From Paralichthys olivaceus (taxonomy: Eukaryota; Chordata; Actinopteri; Pleuronectiformes; Paralichthyidae), in the NCBI RefSeq assembly GCF_024713975.1, contig NC_091111.1, positions 14,920,501-14,984,500 of the forward strand: a stretch of 64,000 bases of DNA, given 5' to 3'. The notes below the pieces were generated by a model, which did no database searches, was not told the DNA's origin, and was given only the letters and a program-made list of their open reading frames with translations. Of this stretch, positions 49,849-60,263 are shown in pieces (position 1 is the stretch's first letter; each line of letters starts with the position of its first letter). The translations under genes and the position numbers were made by a program.

Positions 49849-50251
49849 GTGCGCTGATGAGCTGAGAGTCTTAATCGGACCACTGGAAAAGCCTCAGGAT
49901 CGTTTGGTGTGTGGCCCAGCGGCGTCGCACTCGCCCCCTACGATGGATGAATGTACAATTTGCAACAGCGGAGAGACTTACCAGGAAACAATAAACATAT
50001 GAAGTACACACACACAGATTAAAGAAACCCATACATTATGAAAACGATCACAGGCATAGTTAACGTACACACAACCCTAACGCCACACACTCGCTCCTGC
50101 GGCCTCGCAGAATAATCTCTCGCACTCGTCACAACTCACATTTTGATGTTTACACGTCCTCATACACGTAGACGCTGACACGTACATGACTTTTTATTCA
50201 AAGTTAACAAAATGAGGCTCAGGACTCTTCCTAAAGACGCTCTGGACCAGA

Positions 50252-50271
50252 CTCTCTCTCTCTCTCTCTCC
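50252..50271. repeat. (CT)n microsatellite
   Basis: About ten CT units occur in the inferred LPGAT1 3' UTR, followed by a C-rich stretch. Confidence 0.85.
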
Positions 50272-51320
50272 CCCTCCCAGGCTTTAGCCGTGGTAGTTTT
50301 ACAGAGTATAAAGTGTGTATGGACGCGTGTGTGAGTGAATATATGTGATTAGAAGCGTAATGTCTGCCCTTATTCTTCCTCCTGGCAAGAGTTGATGAAG
50401 CCCAATGGACGTCTCTTTCAGCCCGCTGACGACCCGGCGGGCCACACCTTCCGGAGCGAGCGGCTGTATGAACGTTGAGGCTGCGCCGCCGGCCGCTCCT
50501 CTGGCCTTCATTGCACTAAGGAATCCATACTGCCCTAACTGCTCCCTGCCCCAGGAAAAGGCTCCTGATCGGTAGCTGTCGATGTTTTGATTGTCTTTTG
50601 TTTTCCTCCCTTTAACCCGCATATCACCACAACTACAGCCATCGTTACTTGTCGAGTTTCTTCTTTTTGTCATCATGACTTTTTTTTTTTTTCCTGTGTC
50701 CGCCTGTTTGTCGAGGCAGTATTCTGAGCTCACTGAGAAAAGGGGGGGATCATGTTTACACTGGCAGCCCTGCTGAAAGCCTAAAGAGACGGTGGCTATG
50801 ATGCAGCGCTTGATTTAAGGATCTTTTTTTCCTGTTTCGTATGTGAAGGGAGGAAGAGGAACGATAACTCGAAAAGAAAACAAAAAAAAAAAGTCTGGTT
50901 GCAAGAAGTGCAGTCTGATCACCTATGAACTGACTTCCTCTCCTGTGGATTCTCTTTTTCACCCTCTGCTCTCCAACATACACACTTGCAGACAAAAACA
51001 GGTGCGCACACACAACCATGTGCAGCTACACAGCGGAGTAGACATCTGTCTCCAGGATCATCTCAATGAGTCCGACTGAGAAGGACTCCGAAGACTCTTA
51101 TTCCCCCATTGGACTGAATAGTTTTACAAATATTTAAGCCATATGCTTAGTGTTTTTGGGGTGGGGAAAAAGACATGGAAAAAAATATGATTTTTTTTTT
51201 TATAGGAAGCTACCCAAATGTTCAGCATTCTACGATAGAAATTTTGGCTTACAGAACTATAGGTGTCATTACTGTAAATTTACAGCATAACCTGCCTAAC
51301 TGAGTGTGTGTGGTTGTCGT

Positions 51321-51335
51321 CCCCCCCCCCCCCCC
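51321..51335. repeat. Poly-C tract (C15)
   Basis: Fifteen uninterrupted C residues lie in the inferred LPGAT1 3' UTR, on the mRNA-sense strand. The length may be affected by sequencing or assembly slippage. Confidence 0.9.
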
Positions 51336-53622
51336 ATTTTTTGATATATATGAATTATGTCGTGTCGCTCTGTGACGTCAGAGTGTGGCGGCAACTTCAC
51401 CACAAGTGGTCAAAACTTTTTATTTCATTTTAAATTACATGAACTTTGGTCTTCATGTCACGGTATCTTTAAATCTTGTACATAACGAAGCTGAGGACGA
51501 GTTTTCAATGTTGAGAAGGAAGATGACTGAAGCCGTTTTTTTCTCTTTTGGTCCACGATACATTCAGATAATTTTTAGTTTCAGTTGTCATGAATGTTTT
51601 TAAAAAAAGAAGAAGAAGAAAGCAAGGATTTTCCCTTCACTTCTCAGTGTTATCATATATTTTTCTTTCTTTTAATTTCAAGCTCCTGAGCAGAAAGTAG
51701 TCGTGTACTTCAAGTCATTAAAGCTACTGTATGTTCTGGCCGTTTGCACAGTTTCAAACTTATACAATTGTACATTTTAAATCTTTGGGAGACCGCGTCT
51801 TTCAGGACTATCCCTGATGTCCTGGTCAACCACAATCCCTCAAATGAAGCGGTTTCCTCACGCTCTCTTGACAAACGTTTGATGTAAAGACAGTTTCGAG
51901 GAGTTGAGCTCAAACTGGGTCAGTGAGGAAGAGATCGCTCCTCAGTTACAAGGGAAACTCCGGCAGGGCCCCGCAACGATGCAGCTGTTATCTCTCGAAT
52001 GTACTTGTGTTGTGATGTCGAGGTCAACTCTGTGTAATTTGCTTAGCCTGCTGTAATGAGGAAAACTGCAGAGGAGCAGCAGGGAACAAATGCAACAAAA
52101 AAAGGTGCATTTCAGTAGTTGCTGGTCTCTCTGTGCACCATTGTTGGTAGAAACTGTGTGAGATTTAAAATAAGGGCTACCTGGTCAGGTAGGTGGATAA
52201 CATTTTAAATTAAAGGCTGTAGATGTGTTTCATCCAGCGGCCCTTTCAGATTCCCCTCCATCGTGAGAGTGACTTCAAATGAAGCTTCATTGCTTTTTTT
52301 TTTTTCCACCTTTTTCAATTTTATTTTTTATTTTATTTTATGACCATGTTTCCAAAGAAGGCAGGGAAATAAAGTTTTCCTAGATGTGGCTTTAGGAAAT
52401 AAACACAATAGGGATTTAAAGAAATTATACTAGAATTGTCTGTAATTTTCCATTTTGTACTCCTTTAATTCCTAGCTACACAGCCATTTTACAACACAAA
52501 AAACTTGTGCTGGAATAAAACATCATAAAGATCCTAACACGAGTGCTGCCTCTCTTTCATGTATTTCTGCATCCGACATTAATTAAAACAGTTTTCTCTA
52601 TATAACGATGCAGGACGCTCACAGGGGGACCTGTGATAGATCAGATATGTTGGATCCTATAAAACCTCAAGTATATAAATGCTTGACGCTCATCATTGCA
52701 AGTGTTAATTTTATGTCTTCAAAAATGTGTTTGGATCTTCGTTAAACACATTTCTGCTACATTCATTCTACAGACTTTCCTCTGAGCCTTTTTTTATTGA
52801 CAAACTAGGAAAGCTCAAACCTTTCCCCATCTATGTTTTACTAAATCGAGATAAACACATCAATAAAAATGGATTCCATCACATAAACTAGTTCTTGCAT
52901 AGAGATTGGTTTTGAGCTGCAGCCATTAGTCATTTAGTAGATCAATTAAAAAGAAAATTGGATACAAATGTGATCATTTTGTGTGAATTTTTAAAGAAGG
53001 AATGAAAAGTGTGTATTGTTGCAGGTTAGTTAAGACTTTTTCCAGCGCAGATATATATTTTAATGTTGCATCAATAGAACCAGTAAAGTTGCGCAAAGTC
53101 AAAAAATGTAATGTAATGATATGATGGATTAGACCTGGGTCAGTGTCTGTGTAATTACAGTTGGTCGACAATGTTAGATTCAAGGAAATGAATATGCTCA
53201 TATCGGGTTCTGTAGAATTAATTGCACAGATCAAATGTATTTACTGAGGATTAGACTCTGGTGTAGGTCCTGCAGAGATGTTTCTATCAAATCTTTGATT
53301 CCTTCTGGTTTTTAGGTTACGCTCCCGTCTGGAAACGTGAAAGTCAATGTTCGGTGTTGAGAACAATCTGCAGGCACCTGAACCGTGTGTTTGCTCGGTT
53401 CTGTGCCTGTTGTTTAACTGTGGTGTCGGTCGCTGGCCTGTTGAAAGTCCCTGGTTTATGTTGCAGAGCTCAGATTTCACAGCTGATGAAAACTGCACAG
53501 ATCTCTTTACTTCGGCTGGGCAGACGGCTGCGTCAGTCACAGAGAGGCCGACAGTTTCACTCCGGTGAAGCTGAACATTTAAAGACATTTATCTCTTCTT
53601 CTTGTGCTCAGGTGTGAATGGA

Positions 53623-53639
53623 GTGAACTATCCCTTTAA
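53623..53639 (+). repeat. Second copy of the GTGAACTATCCCTTTAA repeat end
   Basis: The motif GTGAACTATCCCTTTAA matches the one at 17518-17536 and is complete with its terminal TTTAA. It is a short remnant with no partner end visible. Confidence 0.4.
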
Positions 53640-54283
53640 GCTAAATGGAGAGATGTGGTTAGAGGTTATGAAAAGACAAATTCTGTCTTTAAGTACTAAA
53701 GTAGCAAATACTACCAGTACAATCCAACCCTCTGCCCATTCACAGCACTATCACTATTATCACTGTGCTGCAGATTTAGAGATGGTCAAGTCACATAACA
53801 CCTCCTGTATCGGCTGCTGTGACGGTTGAAACGTGCTGTGAAATTGTTTGGATTCTCAGGACGGATGGAGACAAAGGGCAGCGTGGCATGCCATCAACTA
53901 CATTTCTCCGGCAGCCGGAGTGATGTGTGGAGGCCTAGGTCTGCAGGAGAGCCACACGCTCCAGGCAGCCAATGAGAATCGAGGGTGAAAACAGTGGGAA
54001 GTCAGCTGCGAAATGGGATTAAATATGCACCGAGCGTCACCAGCTCACCAAAGGGCTAAACAGTCAGGAGCCAACAGGGCGGCTGCAGCTCAGCCTGGTG
54101 TCCACGTGGAGAAGACGTAGCACTGAGAATCTTTTACGCCTCCGTACAAGCTCAAAATCTCTCTCCAAGTGTCGCCCACATCACACAGACAAATCAGTCT
54201 GTAGAGGAACCTCTTCGTCCTCTGCAGAGGTCCCAGTGTTCCTCCTCCGACACCTGCATTGAGCTATTTCACAAGCATGGCTG

Positions 54284-54299
54284 CCCCCCCCCCCCCCCC
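54284..54299. repeat. Poly-C tract (C16)
   Basis: Sixteen C residues follow an ATGGCTG word. The tract gives a poly-Pro run in one reading frame, which partly explains the ORF at 54259-54543. Confidence 0.9.
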
Positions 54300-54654
54300 A
54301 AGGTCCTCGATGTCACGCTTTGATGCCGACTCCCTCGTGAACGCCACGGTGACGCTGGTGTCCCTCGAGTCAGCGGGCACTAACACAACCAGCTGTGGAG
54401 AGGAGGCCCGGGTTGAATGTCACTGCGGCGGCCGCCGGCATCGCAGAGTCTCGTTGGGCCTTCCCGTGCTGGCAGGAGAGCATGATGGGAGTGACAGCTG
54501 CTCCAACCCTCAGTGCTGTCGGGATCAAATGCAAATATTTTAAAACTGTGAATGAGCAGTTTCACCCAGTTTTGGAGCCGCAGTATTAAAGTCCCACTGA
54601 TAAACACATCATGAGTCAGTCTCAGCTGTCACTCATGACGTTTCACCCCATTTT

Positions 54655-54780
54655 TGTAGCTTCAGAAAAGGTAATTAAAACCTATAACCTTTACTGCAGG
54701 CCGCCACCAGGGGGCAATCAAGATGCTGTGGCTTCACTTTTGGGAAGCTGTTCATGTTTGAAGCGCCTAGCCCAAAACAG
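54655..54780 (+). repeat. Teleost short repeat remnant (CCGCCACCAGGGGGC type)
   Basis: TGCAGGCCGCCACCAGGGGG, CAATCAAGATGCTGTGGC and TTCACTTTTGGGAAGCTGTT are in the order I know from a widespread fish repeat whose other end reads CTTTATATACAGTCTATG. That end is not found here but occurs at 8043-8060 and, inverted, at 10824. The copy is truncated. Confidence 0.55.
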
Positions 54781-55439
54781 GCGGAGTCAGTGGTGACGTG
54801 AGAACCCCTCCCACCTCAGGGCCGCAGTCCCCTTAGAAGAGGTGAGGAGGTCATTATGGGACGTGTCTGTCTGTCCGTCCTGCCTGTCGCTCCCTCTCAA
54901 CTCCTGGCCTTTAAAACAGGGGCGGCTGACGTCAGCTGGGCCCCGGGCACCCGACTGTCTCTGTTGTTTTTAGCTGTCAGTTTTCCGCTCGGCCCCCCGA
55001 CCGTCCCTGGCTGATGTCCAAACTCCTCCAGCTCTTTGTAGGCGTGACCTTTGCAGAGGCAGACTGGCAGAGCGGCTCGGCTGCTCTCTCGGTGGTGTGA
55101 GCCGTGTCAGTGTGCGGTGCTGGCAGAGCAGCAGAGATGACTGAAAGGATGATTTGAACACAACTGTTACCGAGGCCGTCCCCGCTGAGAGGCCCGTTAG
55201 CTGAGCGGAAACCCCAGAGTCTGCGTTTATCTCAGGGATCACATGTCAACGTTCACTTGCAAATAGAAGTCTTCCATGTGACACATGTGGGATTTACCCA
55301 AGTCAGGCTTTAATTATAAACGCTTAATCTGATACCGCTGGTCCAATGCTCTTGTGACTCATGGCGTCAGAAATGGGATTACATGTGCAAGATACGACTG
55401 CGGCCTATAACCAGATAAAATCTCTGTGTGTCTCAACTG

Positions 55440-55697
55440 TTTATTTTCTTGTAATCTGGCTGTGAACTTACTGACTGTTTTAATCATTTTAGAATGTTTC
55501 ACTTTATTTTGTTTTTTCTCAGCTGTCACATATTTATTCTTATATCTCTGCCCTAATAGTGTGTGAGCTTCAAATTGCTGTGATGTGTTTCTATCGTTTG
55601 CCTTTAACTTTTTACTTTCCACCTGTAAAACACCTTGTACCTGGGTTTTGAAAGATGCTATATGATTGAAGTTTATAATATTATTATTATTATCATA
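55440..55697 (+). repeat. Retroposon 3' tail remnant, copy 2
   Basis: The segment ends with TAAAACACCTTGTACCTGG, AAAGATGCTATATGATTG, AAGTTTATAATATTATTATT. The order and the TTA-type tail match the remnant at 37060-37310. It is diverged and lacks coding sequence. Confidence 0.5.
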
Positions 55698-56790
55698 TTA
55701 TGTGATCAAAAGACTCACAGATCTTGACATTTAGGACGTCAGAACCAACAAGGCATTTGAAACGGAATTTTAATTTGGTGAGTAGAATAAAACAGTCGAG
55801 ACTTTCGTCAGAGTGTTTATACTGAAGACATACTGAGTGTGATACCCAGTAATAAGAGTCAGAGTGAGAGGTCGCTGCGTGTCGCCACTCTCAGATGGCG
55901 ACTCCTCAGGTGGTCCTGCTGGTCAAATCCAAAGACCTGTGACAACACGTCGCCCATCAGCCTCCTCCTGTCTCTTACATATGCAGCCATGGAAACTGCT
56001 CTGATGACAGCCTGCGACCTTTTCCTGGATTCACGAATAACTGAGGATTAAACAGGGAGTTTGAACAAAAGGCCCGAGGATCATGTCAATCCACATCACA
56101 GACAGAAAAAAGAAAAACAGGAGCTATATTTTCAGATGCATCTGTATTTTCAAATTGTGCTTCAGTTGTTTTGACAGTGTCCCTGCTTTTACTGAGGTAT
56201 CTTTATCTTAATATTCGAGACAGCTGCTTTAATTGTTCCTGAGAAAAAAAGGGACCGGGGCCTTCTCCCCGTCCGTCCTGTAACTCTCATTTCAACCGAA
56301 TCACCTGGAACCTGGAACTTTTTTCAAGAAGCTGAATAGTTCCTCCAGACTCCTGTTGTTCTCTTGTGCTTCCAGGGGAGACATTGAAATTGGCCTGATA
56401 AGGCTCGAACATCATCCACCAGGTGGAGGTTTAAAAAAGAGCAGTAAAACACTGAAACAGCAGACATGCATTAACATGGAGGAGATTTAAAAAGTGCAGC
56501 TGTTGACTGGAGAAGAGAGGAGGGCTAACAAAGCATTTATGAAAGAAGGACACCGATTGTTCAGGCGACTGCGGAGATTGAAGGGTTGAAATAAAACTTG
56601 GGAGCTCACCATCAAATATGAATTTAATTTTTGGTTTGTTTACAGAAACAGTTCATAGATACATTTTAATGAAATGCTTGGTCTTATCTTATTTTATCTT
56701 TCTCATCTCATCACTTGTTCTCAACCCTTTTCTTTTCTTTTCTTCTCTCATCCAAACACTCTGACTCCTGGTAGAACCATATATATATAT

Positions 56791-57155
56791 AAACGTGTGC
56801 TTTTGGCGCCATCTTGTGGCCACGCCTCCTCCGCCCGCTCTACTCTCGCGGGGTTTCAGGCGCCTAGCAACCTCACACATCGCGTCCACCCGCCGACCAA
56901 TTAGGAGCCGCGGTGCCAGCGGCGCGGGGCCAATCAGCGGTGAGGATTCGGGCACCGATTTAAACGGAGAGGAAACGGCCGCTGCTGCACGCGAGCGAAA
57001 CAGGAAGAGAAAGAAAACAAACATTTCAGAAACATCTGCGTCGAGACTCCAGTTAAACTCTGCGCTGGTTTGAGTTCGTGTTGGACCAGTTTATCCGAAC
57101 GTTAGCAGGTTTAGCAGCCTGGTTAGCCGGTTAGCTGGTAGCTCAAGGTTTAAAC
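56791..57155 (+). promoter_or_regulatory. NEK2: NEK2 promoter with E2F, YY1 and paired CCAAT motifs
   Basis: Upstream of the NEK2 ATG there is an E2F-type word TTTTGGCGCC (56811-56820) overlapping a YY1-like GCCATCTTG (56818-56826). Two CCAAT boxes follow at 56897-56901 and 56930-56934, spaced 33 bp, about three helical turns, as in many G2/M genes. A TTTAAA word at 56959-56964 sits where a CHR-type element might be expected but is not the canonical TTTGAA. The leader (57101-57144) is made of GTTAGC-like words. NEK2 is known to peak in S/G2, so cell-cycle control fits, but binding is inferred. Confidence 0.55.
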
Positions 57156-57497
57156 ATGCCGTCCCGTGTGGACGACTACGAGGTGTTGTACACTATCGGC
57201 TCCGGTTCTTATGGAAGGTGCCGGAAAATCACACGGAAGTCCGATGGAAGAGTGAGTGAACTACACAAACTACACAGTTTACCTGCAGCTACACAAACTA
57301 CACAGTTTACCTGCAGGTACACAAACTACACAGTTTACCTGCAGCTACACAAACTACACAATTTACCTGCAGCTACACAAACTACACAGTTTACCTGCAG
57401 CTACACAAACTACACAATTTACCTGCAGCTACACAAACTACACAATTTACCTGCAGCTACACAAACTACATGGATTTAAACCGTCCAACGTCAACAT

Positions 57498-57553
<56 letters not shown>

Positions 57554-60263
57554 TGGGAGGAAGCGGAGATGCCTCGTCCGTCTTTATATTCAGTCTTATG
57601 CTTCCCAGTCCCAGTTTCTTTGATTTTAATCTTCATCCTTGTTGTTGATTAACTTTCTTTGTGAGTAAGATCCTGGTGTGGAAGGAGCTGGACTATGGCT
57701 CCATGGCAGAGAGTGAAAAGCAGATGCTGGTGTCAGAGGTGAACCTCCTGCGGGAGCTCAAGCACCCGAACATAGTGAGATACTACGACCGCATCATAGA
57801 CCGCACCAACACAACGCTGTATATTGTCATGGAGTACTGCGAGGGCGGAGACCTGTCCAGCCTCATTGAACGCTGCATCAAGGAAAGGTGACAATGTGCA
57901 TTTATATAAAATTCTGTGCTTCTTTATACTATCTGCATAACCTGCATTACTTTAACTTTTTATTGACTGATTTGCAGGCGTTATCTGGAGGAGCAGTTCA
58001 TCCTGCGAGTCATGGCACAGCTCACGTTGGCCCTGAAGGAGTGCCACAGACGCAGCGACGGCCGGGCCACCGTTCTTCATCGAGACCTGAAACCAGCCAA
58101 CATCTTCCTCGACATCAAACAGAACGTTAAGCTCGGAGACTTTGGTCTAGCCAGGATCCTGAATCATGACACCAGTTTTGCAAAGACATTTGTCGGGACA
58201 CCGTACTACATGTCTCCAGTGAGTTGTTTAATCCTGCTGTATTTGTTTCTTAACCCTCCTGATTGAAGCCTAACCTTACAACAACCCATCATACCTTTTC
58301 TTACAGGAGCAGATAAACCAGTTGTCGTACAACGAGAAGTCAGATATTTGGTCACTGGGATGTTTGCTGTATGAACTCTGTGCATTATCGTAAGTTTTCC
58401 AGCTTTATTTTCCCTCCAGCAGCTGATTTGTCTGCTACAAATCTAACATTTACCCAGAATGTCTCCTGTTTAGGCCTCCGTTCACTGCTTACAACCAAAA
58501 GGAGCTGGCAGCGAGGATCCGAGAGGGAAAGTTCAGGAGAATCCCGTACCGCTACTCTGAGGAACTGAACAGTTTACTCAGCAAAATGCTCAACTTAAAG
58601 GTTGGAAATTAACTATACAACAGTTATATGATATTGTTTGAGTTGGACATTAACTTTGACAGAAACGGTTTGATGGGGTATAGGAAAGTAATCACTCCTC
58701 TCTGTCACCAGGACTACCTGAGGCCCTCGGTGGAGTCCATTCTCCAGAGCAGCCTGTTGGCGGATGCGGTTGCTGAGGAGCAGAGGAGGGCCGAGATGCG
58801 GGTCCGGAGGAAGTCGGCGGACTCTGACCGGCCTCTTCCAAAGCCAGCTGAACCAGCTCCCGCCTCTGCTGCTGAGCTCCGGCTCAGGGAACAGGCGATG
58901 AGGGACAGAGAGAAGGCTTTGAAGGAACGTGAAGAGAGGCTGGAGCGTAAGAATTTTATCCCACATGTTCATCGTGCTGCATAAACTGATGACCAGCAGC
59001 TGCACTCACCTGATTCGTATTCTGTATTCAGAGGCGCTTATAATGGAAGATTAGAATAGCTGGGGATTTTTCAAAACATATGTATAACATTGGTGCATTG
59101 ATATCTGTGTAAAGAAGTTGTCTCACTTTACGTTAAAGTATCGTATTGACATTTTTTTTGTACTTTAAGGATGTGGTTAGATAATGAGAATTGTTTGGTG
59201 TCGTATAAGTAGTTTGTAATGTCTGTGTGTTCTTCTTGCTCAACAATACAGATGTTTAACACACTCATAAATCTACAAACAAGAACAAGGAACTGATAAC
59301 TGAGAGATAACGTGATGTTTAGAGGGTTATTCTCTACTAGACTACATAACCTTATCTTCAATTATGGGGAATTGTAAGTCATCCTGACCTCGTAGAAAGT
59401 TGTGGAACTGGAACAGGTTGAAGCATATTGCTTTTGGAACACAAGTGCTGTGACCTTCCTCCACTAACTTCAGCTAACTAACAAAGAAAACGTTACAAGG
59501 CACACATGACAAATAAGTTTTAAAACTCCTTAAAGTAAAGTTTTTGCTTTTATGTTCCACGGCAGAAAGAGAGCAGGAGCTGTGTGTTCGTGAGCGGCTG
59601 TCAAACGAGAAGCTTTCACGGTAAAACTTTTAAAGAAGGCTGCAGATGACTTATGAAACAACCTCCTCCTTTCCCTTTTTTTCTCAAATCTTTCTTTTTA
59701 CATATTGGTACCATTGGTTCATTCTCATCTTCTGTTTCAGGGCTGAGAGTTTACTGAAGACTTATAAGCGTCTCCAGCAACAGAGGGACCTGGCACCATT
59801 ATTTGGCAAAGACATAGGTATGAGACTGAGAAGAAGAGCTCTGGACTTACTGAACCGAGACAAGAACTGAGCTGTTTTTGTGCTTCTGTTTTGAATGTTT
59901 ATTTATTACTTTTTAAAATCATGCTAATAAAGTTTTTATACACCAACAAAGAAGTGATGATACTAAACTGTATTTAAAACTCTCTAGCTCATATCACATG
60001 CCTGATAATAGTCTATCAATCTTTATTAATCAGTCACTCCGTGCTGTTTGGTCCTAGATGAGGAGAGCCTCTCCCCAGGAAAGAAGAAGGTCCACTTTGC
60101 TGGTGAGAGCAAAGAGAACAGGCAGCCCCACCGTCGTCAGAGCACGACGTCCCAGGAACTGATACTGAGGAGGCTGCATGTGGCAAACCTACGCGGCCTC
60201 ACGCTGAATGAAGTGGAGAAAGCCTGTCAGTTCAAGAGCAGAGAGATCCTCGGCTTCCGCTGA
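57156..60263 (+). CDS. NEK2: NIMA-related serine/threonine kinase 2 (9 exons)
   Basis: NEK2 is a centrosomal kinase that promotes centrosome separation before mitosis. Exons: 57156-57251, 57670-57887, 57978-58218, 58307-58389, 58474-58600, 58712-58946, 59566-59620, 59741-59817, 60058-60263. They sum to 1338 nt, giving 445 aa, the same as human NEK2A. Visible kinase features are the Gly-loop GSGSYG (15-20), the catalytic Lys in VWKE (37), HRDLKPAN (Asp140), DFG (158-160) and the activation loop [13 protein letters not shown] Leu/Glu-rich coiled coil follows. The C-terminal exon carries the PP1-docking KVHF (388-391), a KEN box (396-398) and a tail ending LGFR. In human the tail ends LGMR. Read-through of the eighth exon would give a NEK2B-like form. 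Frames close at every junction. Candidate poly(A) signal: AATAAA 60698-60703. Confidence 0.97.
57261..57470 (+). repeat. 28-bp minisatellite in NEK2 intron 1
   Basis: Seven complete 28-bp units (57261-57456) and a partial eighth follow one another without gaps. Each unit contains CTACACAAACTACACA, a TTTACC segment and ends CTGCAG. Units differ at two visible positions: G/A in the CAGTTT/CAATTT word, and G for C at the start of the third unit. The array begins 9 bp after the donor of NEK2 exon 1. It is open in several frames, so ORFs of 107 and 130 aa arise here, but they are artefacts of the period. Confidence 0.95.
57502..57552. repeat. (GT)25 microsatellite in NEK2 intron 1
   Basis: An uninterrupted GT tract of about 51 bp follows the minisatellite by about 30 bp and lies 118 bp before the exon 2 acceptor. 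It is likely to vary in length between individuals. Confidence 0.95.
59741..59870 (+). CDS. NEK2: Alternative terminal exon of NEK2 (NEK2B-like, by read-through of the exon 8 donor)
   Basis: If the donor at 59817/59818 is not used, the frame continues for 17 codons ([17 protein letters not shown]) to a TGA at 59868-59870. A perfect AATAAA follows at 59926-59931, only 56 nt further on, and before the last exon at 60058. The product would be 394 aa and lack the PP1 motif, KEN box and C-terminal tail. Human NEK2B arises in the same place and, as far as I recall, its short unique tail also begins Gly-Met-Arg. A phase-1 GTATGAGA donor would encode that. Transcript evidence is not available here. 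Confidence 0.6.
59926..59931 (+). terminator. NEK2: Poly(A) signal AATAAA within NEK2 intron 8
   Basis: A canonical hexamer is followed by the T-rich GTTTTTATAC. It lies in the last intron, downstream of the in-frame stop of the read-through exon, and would allow a short NEK2 transcript. Confidence 0.55.

Larger units (their letters stand above)
49849..52540 (+). other. LPGAT1: LPGAT1 3' UTR (about 2.7 kb, extent inferred)
   Basis: After the TGA (49846-49848) no gene follows until NEK2. Poly(A) signals AATAAA occur at 49990-49995 (proximal, would give a short 3' UTR), 52368-52373, 52398-52403 and 52514-52519 (distal). The distal cluster suggests a 3' UTR of about 2.7 kb, in line with the long 3' UTR known for the mammalian gene. 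The segment contains a CT tract (50252-50271) and an uninterrupted C15 run (51321-51335). Confidence 0.55.
52541..56790. other. LPGAT1-NEK2 intergenic spacer
   Basis: No gene is supported in about 4.2 kb. The sequence between 53.8 and 55.3 kb is GC-richer and contains a 94-aa ORF (54259-54543) and its antisense shadow, neither with recognisable motifs. Repeats are a transposon-end motif at 53623-53639, a C16 tract at 54284-54299, a repeat remnant at 54655-54780 and a retroposon tail at 55440-55697. Confidence 0.55.

Noticed and set aside
50299-50733. 144-aa minus-strand ORF
   Set aside because: It lies antisense in the LPGAT1 3' UTR, has low-complexity ends and no recognisable family.
54259-54543. 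94-aa ORF in the LPGAT1-NEK2 spacer
   Set aside because: It runs through a poly-C (poly-Pro) tract, has no domain or signal I recognise, no splice partners, and an equally long antisense ORF in the same GC-rich stretch.
56777-56792. (AT)n tract as a NEK2 TATA box
   Set aside because: It is a simple AT dinucleotide repeat about 370 bp before the ATG and upstream of the E2F and CCAAT motifs, which is the wrong order for a core promoter element.
57256-57648. 130-aa plus-strand ORF over NEK2 intron 1 (and overlapping 107- and 60-aa ORFs)
   Set aside because: They are translations of the 28-bp minisatellite and the GT tract. The 84-bp super-period keeps several frames open, and the true NEK2 splice sites flank the region.
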